This document shows positions 1 to 6,870 of a stretch of 20,308 nt of DNA, piece after piece (the first letter of the stretch is position 1; the number at the start of each line of letters is the position of its first letter). The notes under the pieces are model-generated. The model saw only the letters and a program-made list of their open reading frames with translations, had not been told where the DNA came from and did no database searches. Source of the stretch: a virus; IMG/VR virus record IMGVR_UViG_3300010938_000114, positions 1 to 20,308 of that record; one strand, given 5' to 3'. The translations under genes were made by a program, and so were the position numbers.

Positions 1-240
1 ACAGGCACCAGTACAACCACAAAGACAAGCACAGGCACCAGCACAACCACCACAAAGAGTACAGGCACCAGTACAACCACAAAGACAAGCACAGGCACCA
101 GCACAACCACCACAAAGAGTACAGGCACCAGTACAACCACAAAGACAAGCACAGGCACCAGCACAACCACCACAAAGAGTACAGGCACCAGTACAACCAC
201 AAAGACAAGCACAGGCACCAGCACAACCACAAAGACAACC
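1..240. repeat. 60-bp tandem repeat, three perfect copies plus one diverged copy
   Basis: Bases 1-60, 61-120 and 121-180 are identical. Bases 181-240 match except for the last 10-11 bases. Each 60-mer is made of two related 30-mers that both begin ACAGGCACCAG. The unit length is a multiple of three and contains no stop codon in any of the six frames. The plus strand is almost free of T, with two per unit. Perfect identity between units suggests recent expansion by slippage or unequal recombination. The repeat probably continues left of the window, so the copy number is a minimum. No variable spacers separate the units, so it is not a CRISPR array. Confidence 0.97.
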
Positions 241-256
241 AGTGAGAAGAAGATGA
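2..256 (+). CDS. 3' end of upstream gene with Pro/Gln/Ala/Arg-rich repeat tail (5' truncated by window)
   Basis: Reading frame 2 runs open from the left edge and stops at TGA 254-256. That stop overlaps the ATG at 253 as ATGA, the coupling used again and again in this window. The repeat reads as decapeptides QAPVQPQRQA and QAPAQPPQRV and ends in VRRR. This Pro/Gln-rich, positively charged low-complexity tail is what one sees in linkers and C-termini of phage structural proteins. Frame 3 ends at 243-245 and would give a His/Asn-rich tail. Frame 1 runs straight into the next gene and would give a Thr/Ser-rich one. I prefer frame 2 because of the stop-start overlap. The body of the protein lies outside the window, so its function cannot be read. 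Confidence 0.6.
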   Translation, partial: QAPVQPQRQAQAPAQPPQRVQAPVQPQRQAQAPAQPPQRVQAPVQPQRQAQAPAQPPQRVQAPVQPQRQAQAPAQPQRQPVRRR

Positions 257-1578
257 AAACATTAGCAGATATCATAAACGAAGCCAGGGCAGCTAGAGCA
301 CAACAAAGCGTATATGGCCCAATGGCTAGAGCAATAGCAGGAATAAATCCTTATGACTCTTCATCTAAAGGGAAAAACTTAGCGCAAGCTTTAGTGCAAG
401 GGCTTTTAGTCGGTGGCTTATCTGGTTATGAGCAAAGAAGAGAAAGAGAAACCGACGAAGCATTAGTAAAGCTAATTCCTCAAGTTTTAACGGGGCAACA
501 ACTAGTAATGCCCGAAGGAATGGATCCCACCATATTTAATAAAGTTAGTGGCGATCTAGCTGTATTTAAAGCAATGAGGGATTTAGAAAAGCAGGATAGA
601 AAAGATCTTTTAGATGAAGAAATAAGAAAAACTACAGAAATAGAAAAAGCTAGGGCACTAGCCCCCTTAATTGCTAGAGAAGAAAGAAAGAAGCTTTTAG
701 GAGAATCAACAGCAACGCCACTAGGATCATCGTTGCTGGTTACTCCAAGCACATCAAGCAATTTACAAACAAAAACATATCAACAAAAACTGGCTGAAAA
801 GGTAAATGAGTTGCTAGATACAGGCGAGTTTACAACGGCTCAAGCTAATGAAGCAGCCAGAGCATCCTTATCAGGAGAATTAGCTCAAAATAGAGAAGAT
901 CTTAAAAAGTTAGCGGAAAGACAAACAGTAATTGATCAAGCGGAAAGGATGGGGGCAGAAGTTGAACGAGTAGCGCCTTTAGCTACTCAATCAGGGCCAG
1001 GAGGGAAAACGCTACAGTTTATATACGGTGCTTCTCAATTGCCAGTAGTAGGCGATTTAATGCCTGAATGGATGGGAGAAAAATATAAAGCAGGGGAGAC
1101 GCTAGAGTCACAAGCAGCTGGGATTGTGGCAGCTGCTAGAGAAGCTGGAGTTGGCGCGATGTCTGATGCAGAAATGAATATGTATCTGAAATCAGGGCCA
1201 GGGCTACAGTTTACGCCTCAGACAAATCTCGAATTAGCAGCAAAAGCTAAGGATATAGCAAAAGTTGGTAGAGAATATTTAGAGTTTAAGCGAAACTTAA
1301 TGAGTCAAGGAGTTTCAGCTTTAGATGTTGAAATAGAGTATCAAAGATACAAATCTGAAAACCCTCATTTTATAAGTGACAATAACGGGAATATAGTTTT
1401 AAACAGAAACAGACCATCACCTATAGAATGGGCACTTGGGAAAGTATCAAAACCGGCAATAGTTATTGAAGAAACAGCATCTGTAGTGCCTTCTATAGTA
1501 GCTAGCGAGACGACTATTCCAACTGTAGGTAGCATCTACAATGGAGAAAGGGTAGTGTCTGTTAGGAGAATTAAATAA
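253..1578 (+). CDS. Probable internal virion / DNA-ejection protein
   Basis: 441 residues, mostly helical, rich in Ala, Glu, Lys and Gln. The N-terminus has a small hydrophobic Gly/Leu stretch (about residues 46-60) followed by a charged helix. A second Ala/Gly-rich stretch lies near residues 290-305. There is no enzymatic motif or signal peptide. Its position, directly before a large Gly-rich protein with a transglycosylase domain, is that of podovirus ejection proteins (internal virion proteins released into the host with the DNA). The role is inferred from context and composition, not from a recognised domain. The ATG overlaps the stop of the upstream frame (ATGA), preceded by a purine-rich GAGAAGAAG. 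The same frame stays open upstream through the repeat, so an N-terminal extension cannot be excluded. The stop TAA overlaps the next ATG (TAATG). Confidence 0.6.
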   Translation: MKTLADIINEARAARAQQSVYGPMARAIAGINPYDSSSKGKNLAQALVQGLLVGGLSGYEQRRERETDEALVKLIPQVLTGQQLVMPEGMDPTIFNKVSGDLAVFKAMRDLEKQDRKDLLDEEIRKTTEIEKARALAPLIAREERKKLLGESTATPLGSSLLVTPSTSSNLQTKTYQQKLAEKVNELLDTGEFTTAQANEAARASLSGELAQNREDLKKLAERQTVIDQAERMGAEVERVAPLATQSGPGGKTLQFIYGASQLPVVGDLMPEWMGEKYKAGETLESQAAGIVAAAREAGVGAMSDAEMNMYLKSGPGLQFTPQTNLELAAKAKDIAKVGREYLEFKRNLMSQGVSALDVEIEYQRYKSENPHFISDNNGNIVLNRNRPSPIEWALGKVSKPAIVIEETASVVPSIVASETTIPTVGSIYNGERVVSVRRIK

Positions 1579-4100
1579 TGGCCACATATCAAATTACTAC
1601 AGATTCTGGGGCTGTATATGAAATTACAACAGAAGAACCATCTAATTCATTAGAGCAATCTAGTAAATTATCCTTGCCTGGTTACACAAGTGCACAAGGA
1701 CGGGGAGCTAGAATATTAGATTCTGTTCTTTTTGGGTTCGGTGATGAGGCTCAAGCTGCTTATGATGCCTTAAAAGATACAATCAAAGGCGACACTAGAA
1801 CAGGAAAAAGCTTTGCTGAACGATTTAAAAACTATCAAACTGTTTATGATGCAACGAACGAGCGATTTAAGGAAGAAAATCCTGTTGAATCGGTAGCGAT
1901 AGATGTCTTTACTCCTAACCCATTAAGTAAGATAAAGACAATTAAAAACGCTGGGTTAGCAGGTCGAGTGCTAAACAATGTGCTACAAGGAGCCTCAACA
2001 GGAGCTATAGTTGGGGCAGGTAGCAACGAGGAGGATAGGCTACAAGGAGCTTTGTCTGGTGGTGCTTTGGGAGCAGGTTTTGGTGGTGTTTTAGGAGCAG
2101 TTGGAGAAGGAATAGGAGCAGGAAGTAGATATCTTAAAAATTTATTCACTAGCACTGACACTATTGGAGAAAAGCGAGCACAAGATATCTTAAGACAAGT
2201 AGCTGGTGACAGAATAGAAGCCTTAGCCCATTCTAAGTTGCCTTTAACTTTAGCAGAAGAGCTGCAAGATCCAACATTAGCTAGAATGCAAATAGGAGTA
2301 TCAAAAATAGAATCAAGCGATATTCCAAAATTAAAATTAGAAGCAAAGCAGCAAGCAGTTAATGAGGCTTTAGATATAGTAGCCCCTCAAAGAGCAGATG
2401 ACATATTACCAGTTAGGCTAAGGGAGGAGCTTGCTGCTAGAGAAGCAGTAGATGCAGATGCAGTAGAGCAAATGTACAAAGCGATAAGCGCGGACAGTAA
2501 AGTAGAAATGCCTAAGCTTTCTACTATTAACAAAATAATTAATAAATACATTGGAGAAACAGGGGAGCCAGATTCGAAAATAAAAGCAGTAATCGGAAGG
2601 ATAAACCAAGCTCGCAAAAATCCTACTTTTCACGAATGGCAAGCAATCAGAGTTCAGCTTAATGATGCTATCGGCGACTTAGATAAAGCTCAACAAAGAA
2701 TAGCCTTAGGCATTAAAGATGAATTAAATGAAGCTGCAGAAACAAGCTTTAAAAAAGGACTTATTACTCCGCAGGATTATCAAACATGGAAAACTGCTAA
2801 TCAAATGGCTAAAGATAAAATCACTACTTATGAAAAAGCCCCATCTGGAAAACTTAGCAATGTAGGTAAACTGTTAAAAAGCAAAGGAGATGAATTTGCT
2901 TTAGAAGATAGCAGAATCATAGAAGCGGCATATGACGGAAAGCCCGAAACAGCAATGGCTTTGCTAAAAGCAGTAGGGCCAGAAAATAAAGATATGGTGC
3001 GATCTGTTGTAGTTCAAAGATGGGCTGATAGATTACAAGAGCCGGAAATAGCTCCAGGAAGATGGGTAAAAATTTTAGACACTGAAGCACAAAGGTTAAA
3101 AAAGCTATTTACTAAGCCTCAACTAAAAGCAATTGAAGAAGCAAGAAAAACTCTCGTTACTATGCAAACTGGTAGAGTGCGCGGAGAGTTTCAACCTATT
3201 GAAGTATTAGCTGAATTTGGCGGCAGTCAAACTAAACCTTTAGAATATGTTGAGCGATTAACAAAGCGCTTTGCTAGGCCAAAAGCTGGAGCAATAGGAA
3301 GTGCTTGGAATTTTGTGATAGAGCAAATAGCGGCTCGTGGCCAGAATGTAGATATGGCAACAAATCGGGCTCTTTTAGCTGCTCTTTACGATCCTAAAAT
3401 CGCAAAAGAATTGATGGGTAAATATAAGCCTGGAATAACAGATGCATTAATTGATACTATATCGTTAATAGACGTTAAATCAGGAATAATAAAAGGCGTA
3501 GCTAGTTATGAAGATAAGGCCCCTAAATTTACTCCACTTTATTCTTCTTCTGTTAAGCCTCCCCCTGCTCAGCTACTTGAGCCTTTATATACAGAAAAAA
3601 AAACTAACGAGCCTATATTAATGGATCAAGAACCTATGACTAAAGATTTTGAAAACAACAAAAAAGACGTAAGAGCGCTAATTGATGAACAACCGCCTTT
3701 GATAAGAGCGGTTATCGGGCAAGAATCTGCCGGTAAGTTTGATGCAATTAGCAAAGCAGGAGCACAAGGGCTTATGCAGTTAATGCCCGCTACTGGTAGA
3801 GAAGTATTTCAAAATTTAAAACTTAAAGGTTTGCTTCCTGGCTATCAAGAATATGATCCTTACGATCCAGAGCTAAATGTTATATTGGGAACTGAATATT
3901 TAAATCAGATGATGAATAAATTTGGAGATGTCCAGTTAGCTTTAGCGGCTTACAATGCAGGGCCAGGAAGAATTTCTAGACTTATGAAAGAGTATGGAGA
4001 TAGCTTTGAGGCTATTAGGCCATATCTACCGGATGAGACTAGAAAGTATGTTCCTTCGATATTAAAGCGGTTAAACAAAATAGGTTTTATCAATGTTTAA
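1578..4100 (+). CDS. Large ejection protein with C-terminal lytic transglycosylase domain
   Basis: 840 residues. The N-terminus starts MATYQITTDSGAVYEITT. A long Gly/Ala-rich hydrophobic segment lies at about 135-185, of the kind that could insert into or cross membranes. A long helical, charged middle follows. The last 130 residues form an SLT/goose-lysozyme-type transglycosylase: the segment AVIGQESAGKFDA holds the probable catalytic Glu at about 716, then GAQGLMQLMPAT, then ALAAYNAGPGRI, then a C-terminal KYVPSI motif. This is the classic order of the family. Such domains on podovirus internal virion proteins open the peptidoglycan during genome entry. AGGAGA eight bases before the ATG gives the ribosome site, and the start overlaps the previous stop. 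Domain call is firm; the virion location is inferred. Confidence 0.85.
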   Translation: MATYQITTDSGAVYEITTEEPSNSLEQSSKLSLPGYTSAQGRGARILDSVLFGFGDEAQAAYDALKDTIKGDTRTGKSFAERFKNYQTVYDATNERFKEENPVESVAIDVFTPNPLSKIKTIKNAGLAGRVLNNVLQGASTGAIVGAGSNEEDRLQGALSGGALGAGFGGVLGAVGEGIGAGSRYLKNLFTSTDTIGEKRAQDILRQVAGDRIEALAHSKLPLTLAEELQDPTLARMQIGVSKIESSDIPKLKLEAKQQAVNEALDIVAPQRADDILPVRLREELAAREAVDADAVEQMYKAISADSKVEMPKLSTINKIINKYIGETGEPDSKIKAVIGRINQARKNPTFHEWQAIRVQLNDAIGDLDKAQQRIALGIKDELNEAAETSFKKGLITPQDYQTWKTANQMAKDKITTYEKAPSGKLSNVGKLLKSKGDEFALEDSRIIEAAYDGKPETAMALLKAVGPENKDMVRSVVVQRWADRLQEPEIAPGRWVKILDTEAQRLKKLFTKPQLKAIEEARKTLVTMQTGRVRGEFQPIEVLAEFGGSQTKPLEYVERLTKRFARPKAGAIGSAWNFVIEQIAARGQNVDMATNRALLAALYDPKIAKELMGKYKPGITDALIDTISLIDVKSGIIKGVASYEDKAPKFTPLYSSSVKPPPAQLLEPLYTEKKTNEPILMDQEPMTKDFENNKKDVRALIDEQPPLIRAVIGQESAGKFDAISKAGAQGLMQLMPATGREVFQNLKLKGLLPGYQEYDPYDPELNVILGTEYLNQMMNKFGDVQLALAAYNAGPGRISRLMKEYGDSFEAIRPYLPDETRKYVPSILKRLNKIGFINV

Positions 4101-4122
4101 GCAAATCAAAAGGAGATTATTT

Positions 4123-4317
4123 ATGAAACTTTTATCACCTATTGTAGGATCGATAGTTAGGCATTTGACTACAGCTATTGGTGGATATCTTGTTGCTATA
4201 GGAATAGCAAGCCATGAAGTAGATCAATTTCTACTAGCTAGCGGGCCAGTTCTATCGGGACTGTTGTTTTATGCAATTGGACAAGTTTGGTCTCTTGCTG
4301 AAAAGAAGATCCGCTAA
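4123..4317 (+). CDS. Holin-like small membrane protein
   Basis: 64 residues from the ATG at 4123, which has AAAGGAG at about 4108-4114. An in-frame ATG at 4093 overlaps the previous gene and has a poor ribosome site, so I choose 4123. Two hydrophobic segments, about residues 14-30 and 36-56, are separated by a polar turn (ASHEVDQ), and a basic tail AEKKIR ends the protein. Size, two membrane spans and charged C-terminus fit class II phage holins. The location next to a transglycosylase protein fits lysis or entry functions. No endolysin is obvious beside it on this strand. The stop codon overlaps the stop of the convergent gene at 4314. Confidence 0.6.
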   Translation: MKLLSPIVGSIVRHLTTAIGGYLVAIGIASHEVDQFLLASGPVLSGLLFYAIGQVWSLAEKKIR

Positions 4318-4622
4318 GTTTTTCTAAAGGTTATATCGGGGTAAAGTACCTTTGCTAGCTTCCATTTGAGCTTAAACACTGGCGTTTCTACCCCTTTAAC
4401 ATCTTCGATAATAACCTTACCTTGCTCTATATAGTGAAAATCAGCTATGTAGGTACAGATCATAACCCCTGCTACTTCAAGCTTTAGCTTAGGTTGCAAG
4501 ATTAGCCCCGCAATCTTCCCTGAAAACTCTAGTACAGATAGTTCTCTATAGCGCGCCGCTTCTTTTTTTGAAGCAAACATTTTTCCATCAATGCTTGTCT
4601 TTTTTGCTTTGTATTTTGACAC
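4314..4622 (-). CDS. DUF1064-family phage nuclease (predicted Holliday-junction resolvase-like)
   Basis: 102 residues, the usual length for DUF1064 (PF06356). The pattern is MSKYKAKKT, then FASKKEAARYREL with a helix Glu (about 21), then LQPKLKLE, then IADFHYIE with Asp61, then IIEDVKG with Glu73/Asp74 and Lys76. This is a PD-(D/E)XK-like arrangement, and the family is predicted to cut branched DNA. The probable role is resolving recombination or replication intermediates, consistent with an annealing-type recombinase at the head of the same operon. The start is GTG, preceded by GGTGGGAAAG. The gene is last in the leftward operon and ends inside the stop codon of the convergent holin-like gene. 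Confidence 0.85.
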   Translation of the reverse strand: MSKYKAKKTSIDGKMFASKKEAARYRELSVLEFSGKIAGLILQPKLKLEVAGVMICTYIADFHYIEQGKVIIEDVKGVETPVFKLKWKLAKVLYPDITFRKT

Positions 4623-4646
4623 GGTAACTTTCCCACCAGTGGCACG

Positions 4647-4919
4647 TTAAAAATCCCTAATTTCTCTCCAAGTAACGTTACAAACCCCTTCAACCTTTTC
4701 TTCTTTCTCCATGCACACAGGCACCCCCTTATATAAAACATTGAGGTATCCAAGTTCGCTCATTTCCTTATCAGCTATAAGCCCCCCGTATCGACTTTCA
4801 TATAACGGCTTAATTTCGTTGATTAACTCTTCAAACTGTTGCGGCCTTAAGAAAAATACTGGGGATAGGCACTCTGTTGATAACTCTAAAATCAGCTCTT
4901 CAAGTTTAGCTGCTTTCAC
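4647..4919 (-). CDS. Hypothetical phage protein
   Basis: 90 residues, not recognised. It starts with GTG and overlaps the previous stop as GTGA (4916-4919), so it is translationally coupled to the 327-residue gene. The N-terminal half is a charged amphipathic helix (KLEELILELS). The middle has QQFEELINEIKPLYESRYGG, and the C-terminal half carries a few Cys residues (PVCMEK, GVCNV). No membrane segment or catalytic motif is visible. Overlapping frames on both strands here are shorter and lack ribosome sites. It sits between the unknown 327-residue gene and the DUF1064 nuclease, so an early function is likely. Confidence 0.6.
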   Translation of the reverse strand: MKAAKLEELILELSTECLSPVFFLRPQQFEELINEIKPLYESRYGGLIADKEMSELGYLNVLYKGVPVCMEKEEKVEGVCNVTWREIRDF

Positions 4920-5899
4920 CTAAAGTACCCTTCCCTAAATCCTGCATTGATTATTCCAAGAGTTTTCCCGTTTGCTATGATTTTCAATAGCCCATGCTCT
5001 TTAGCAAGCTTGTAGCCCCATTTTTCAAAGTAATACCGATTCTTTCCTTCATGTTTACCAGCCCATTTAGCACTAGCAACCGTTTGATTTCCTTTGACCA
5101 AATGAACCGCATCAGCTTTCTCAGCTAAGATTAACATTAACTTATTTGAGCGATTTAATCCTTTAATATCTTCAGCGTGGCTTTTTGCTAGATCGCCTTT
5201 GTTAATACTAGTTTTTCCTTTGTTTGTAGCAAGAAAATGAATCGACTCTAAAAGCTCTTTTGTAGGCCTTACATCTCGCTTGTCTCGTGGTGGTCTTGGT
5301 GATTTATCATTGCGAAGTAGATTGAGTTGGTAACACCAAAAGAAAAACACATCAGCTTTTTTGTATATTGTTTTATCTTGAGATACATCTGAATCAAAGC
5401 AATTTATACCATCATAACTAAAATTAAATTTTCCTCGTGGTGGTAACATGTTGTCGTCTCTGTGCACTTCGTTTTTGTATTTGTTTGAAATCCTGCCTCC
5501 ACCTTTAATCCATGGGGTGTTTACTATCTCAACGTTCTTCATCCCCTCGTACACCTTAGCTACTTTGTCGAGCAACGAATCAGGATTAGATAGTTTATGC
5601 TCACAAGCTGGCGACACTTCAAATTGAATCTTCGGAAACTCTTGAGCCAACTTTTTTACCTCACGAGATTGCTCTAAGATTTTCTCATCTTTGCCATTAA
5701 AATCGTGATCATCTTCCCACCAAAGTTGAAATCTTATGAATTGACATTTACCTGTTTTAAGTAGCTTTTTTGCTACACCTAAAGATGACCCAAAACCATC
5801 GACGTATGAGAAAAATCCAGCAGCCCACCCATCTGGATGAGTTTTTAGTATTACTTCTCCGTATCTAGCACCAGCTAGATAATCAATTCCGTATTTCAT
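4916..5899 (-). CDS. Conserved-looking phage protein of unknown function, possible TIM-barrel glycosidase-like fold
   Basis: 327 residues with a strong ribosome site (AAGGAGGTATAATG). Alternating strand/helix texture in the first two thirds suggests an alpha/beta barrel. Strand-end motifs are FIRFQLWWEDDHD (about 54-66), IQFEVSPACEH (about 91-101), VEIVNTPW (about 123-130), NFSYDGINCFDSD and VFFFWCYQLN. The pattern of a strand ending in acidic or aromatic residues, with a Glu in SPACEH, resembles glycoside hydrolases, but I cannot assign a family. The last 90 residues look like a beta-rich accessory domain (ADAVHLVKGNQTVASAKWAG, then GKNRYYFEKWGYKL). There is no signal peptide. A cell-wall-degrading role would suit a phage, yet the gene lies among early DNA genes. 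The existence of the gene is firm; the fold is a guess. Confidence 0.75.
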   Translation of the reverse strand: MKYGIDYLAGARYGEVILKTHPDGWAAGFFSYVDGFGSSLGVAKKLLKTGKCQFIRFQLWWEDDHDFNGKDEKILEQSREVKKLAQEFPKIQFEVSPACEHKLSNPDSLLDKVAKVYEGMKNVEIVNTPWIKGGGRISNKYKNEVHRDDNMLPPRGKFNFSYDGINCFDSDVSQDKTIYKKADVFFFWCYQLNLLRNDKSPRPPRDKRDVRPTKELLESIHFLATNKGKTSINKGDLAKSHAEDIKGLNRSNKLMLILAEKADAVHLVKGNQTVASAKWAGKHEGKNRYYFEKWGYKLAKEHGLLKIIANGKTLGIINAGFREGYFR

Positions 5900-5963
5900 T
5901 ATACCTCCTTAAATCCGTATAATCCCCCAATCTAAGCTCTGACATTAACCCAATGGCTTTCAT
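5883..5963 (-). CDS. Tiny coupled ORF, 26 codons
   Basis: The ATG at 5963 overlaps the methyltransferase stop as ATGA. The frame fills the 60-bp gap between methyltransferase and the 327-residue gene and ends 17 bases inside that gene. The product begins MKAIGLMSELRLGDYTD and ends RRYNEIRN. It has no membrane segment. The downstream gene's AAGGAGG lies inside this ORF, so its translation could keep that site open. The support is the stop-start overlap that neighbouring genes also use. The length is short enough for chance. Confidence 0.35.
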   Translation of the reverse strand: MKAIGLMSELRLGDYTDLRRYNEIRN

Positions 5964-6775
5964 AATACTTTCTCTTTTCTTAACCCCGCTAACGTCATAA
6001 AAGCCTCTCTTGCCTGTAACGGCACAACCGCATTTCCTAAACATCTAAGTTTACCCAATCTGTTGGATACCCCATGAGCCACGCGACCCACATCGGGTTC
6101 AACTGTCCACCAGTTTTTGTTAAAAGTGTCTCGCTGTTCCGCCTTAATTCCGCAGGACTCCTCCCGTTGTCTTTCCAGTCTCTCGAAGTCGAAGTCGGAT
6201 AGGTCCTCACGTACATTTCTAAATTTCTGTTGTTCTGATTCCTGCTTTTTGGATCGTAAGATGCTTCTTTGCTGGGCCTCCAGGTTGTAGCCGTCGGAGT
6301 AGGCAAGTAGCCACCATCTATTCCTTTTATGATTCGCTCCGACTTTTGAAGCTGATAAATCCGTCCATCGACAATCATACCCCTCATCGGCCATTGCTTT
6401 AATAACTGTAGATAGTCCACGGGTTCGGATAGCAGGCACGTTTTCCAAGAAGACAAAGGAAGGCTTACATTCGCGAACAAGTCTAATGATTTCGAAAAAT
6501 AATCTGCTTCGCTCTCCCTCCAAGCCCTTGCCACGGCCCGTAATCGAGATGTCCTGACATGGGAACCCTCCGTAAATGATGTCGATATCGGGTAGTCCTT
6601 TGAGCGTTCTAACGTCATCCCAAATTGGTGCTTTTGGCAGTAATCCTGAAACCATATTTTTAATGAGAACCGCTTGTGCGTACTCGTCATTTTCGCAGTA
6701 GGCGACTGGGGTAACCCATGGACTAAGGGCGAGCGTGATTCCTCCAATTCCTGAAAATAGATCCAAGCCATTCAC
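5960..6775 (-). CDS. C5-cytosine DNA methyltransferase (Dcm-type)
   Basis: 271 residues; transfers methyl from S-adenosylmethionine to C5 of cytosine. Motif I is GLDLFSGIGG (3-12). Motif IV is GGFPCQDIS with catalytic Cys73. Motif VI is FLENVPA (Glu111). Motif VIII is HKRNRWWLLAY (149-159), and motif X is LRCLGNAVVP (243-252). Between VIII and IX only about 60 residues remain, rich in Gln, Glu, Arg and Ser, where the target-recognition domain should be. That is shorter and less structured than usual. It starts with GTG at 6775, eight bases after AAAGGAG. A second long frame (6037-6771) lies entirely inside it. In a phage early operon the likely role is protecting phage DNA from host restriction. 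It is followed by an ATGA-coupled tiny ORF. Confidence 0.93.
   Translation of the reverse strand: MNGLDLFSGIGGITLALSPWVTPVAYCENDEYAQAVLIKNMVSGLLPKAPIWDDVRTLKGLPDIDIIYGGFPCQDISITGRGKGLEGERSRLFFEIIRLVRECKPSFVFLENVPAIRTRGLSTVIKAMADEGYDCRWTDLSASKVGANHKRNRWWLLAYSDGYNLEAQQRSILRSKKQESEQQKFRNVREDLSDFDFERLERQREESCGIKAEQRDTFNKNWWTVEPDVGRVAHGVSNRLGKLRCLGNAVVPLQAREAFMTLAGLRKEKVL
6037..6771 (-). CDS. Overlapping gene inside the methyltransferase, alternate frame
   Basis: 244 codons without a stop, fully nested in the methyltransferase gene in another frame of the same strand. Its ATG (6771) is four bases after the methyltransferase GTG, 12 bases from the same AAAGGAG. The product looks like a protein rather than random sequence: FTEGS (66-70), SWKT (108-111), WPMRGMIVDGRIYQL (127-141), LPTPTA (156-161), RDWKDNGRSP, and a C-terminus GGQLNPMWVAWLMGYP. 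From memory, this series of motifs (SWKT, WPxxGM, PTPxA, GGQLNPxWVEWLMGxP) recurs in phage proteins annotated as hypothetical or methyltransferase-associated; I could not search. The terminal WLMGYPTDWVNLD is read from the bases that encode AHGVSNRLGKLRCL of the methyltransferase. Alternative: a non-translated frame kept open by codon bias. Confidence 0.6.
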   Translation of the reverse strand: MAWIYFQELEESRSPLVHGLPQSPTAKMTSTHKRFSLKIWFQDYCQKHQFGMTLERSKDYPISTSFTEGSHVRTSRLRAVARAWRESEADYFSKSLDLFANVSLPLSSWKTCLLSEPVDYLQLLKQWPMRGMIVDGRIYQLQKSERIIKGIDGGYLPTPTATTWRPSKEASYDPKSRNQNNRNLEMYVRTYPTSTSRDWKDNGRSPAELRRNSETLLTKTGGQLNPMWVAWLMGYPTDWVNLDV

Positions 6776-6870
6776 GTCAATTTCTCCTTTCTGTTTCTAC
6801 ATCTCCTAATTTCATCTGCCAACCTTTCTTGCTCTTCTACTAGCTCTCTTTGTCTAGCCTCAAGTTTAAT
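6772..6870 (-). CDS. Short coiled-coil reading frame without a normal start codon
   Basis: The frame reads IKLEARQRELVEEQERL then ADEIRRCRNRKEKLT and stops at a TGA that overlaps the methyltransferase GTG as GTGA. Heptad-like charge patterning makes it look coded. No ATG or GTG is present; only ATT at 6870 or TTG further in could start it. It overlaps the end of the pentapeptide-repeat gene in the -1 frame. Its EIRRCRNRK tail matches the EIRRCKNGK end of the metalloprotease gene at DNA level. It may be a remnant of a gene end, a frameshift extension, or a coupled leader peptide. Confidence 0.3.
   Translation of the reverse strand: MKLEARQRELVEEQERLADEIRRCRNRKEKLT
6798..6813 (-). repeat. Copy 2 of a 16-bp duplicated gene-end/ribosome-site segment
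   Basis: The minus strand reads GAAATTAGGAGATGTA, identical to 7350-7365, with weaker similarity for about ten more bases. Both copies lie just ahead of a gene start and include a TTAGGAG ribosome site. In copy 2 an extra AAAGGAG follows before the methyltransferase GTG. Confidence 0.8.

Noticed and set aside
1-240. CRISPR-like array
   Set aside because: Units are contiguous 60-mers with no variable spacers and no palindromic repeat ends; it is a coding-type tandem repeat.
480-761. Leftward 93-codon frame
   Set aside because: Antisense shadow of the ejection-type gene, with Ser/Leu-rich composition typical of reversed Lys/Glu-rich coding DNA.
2387-2642. Two leftward hydrophobic frames
   Set aside because: They lie opposite the large ejection protein, which has a clear start, continuous coding texture and a recognisable C-terminal domain; no ribosome sites.
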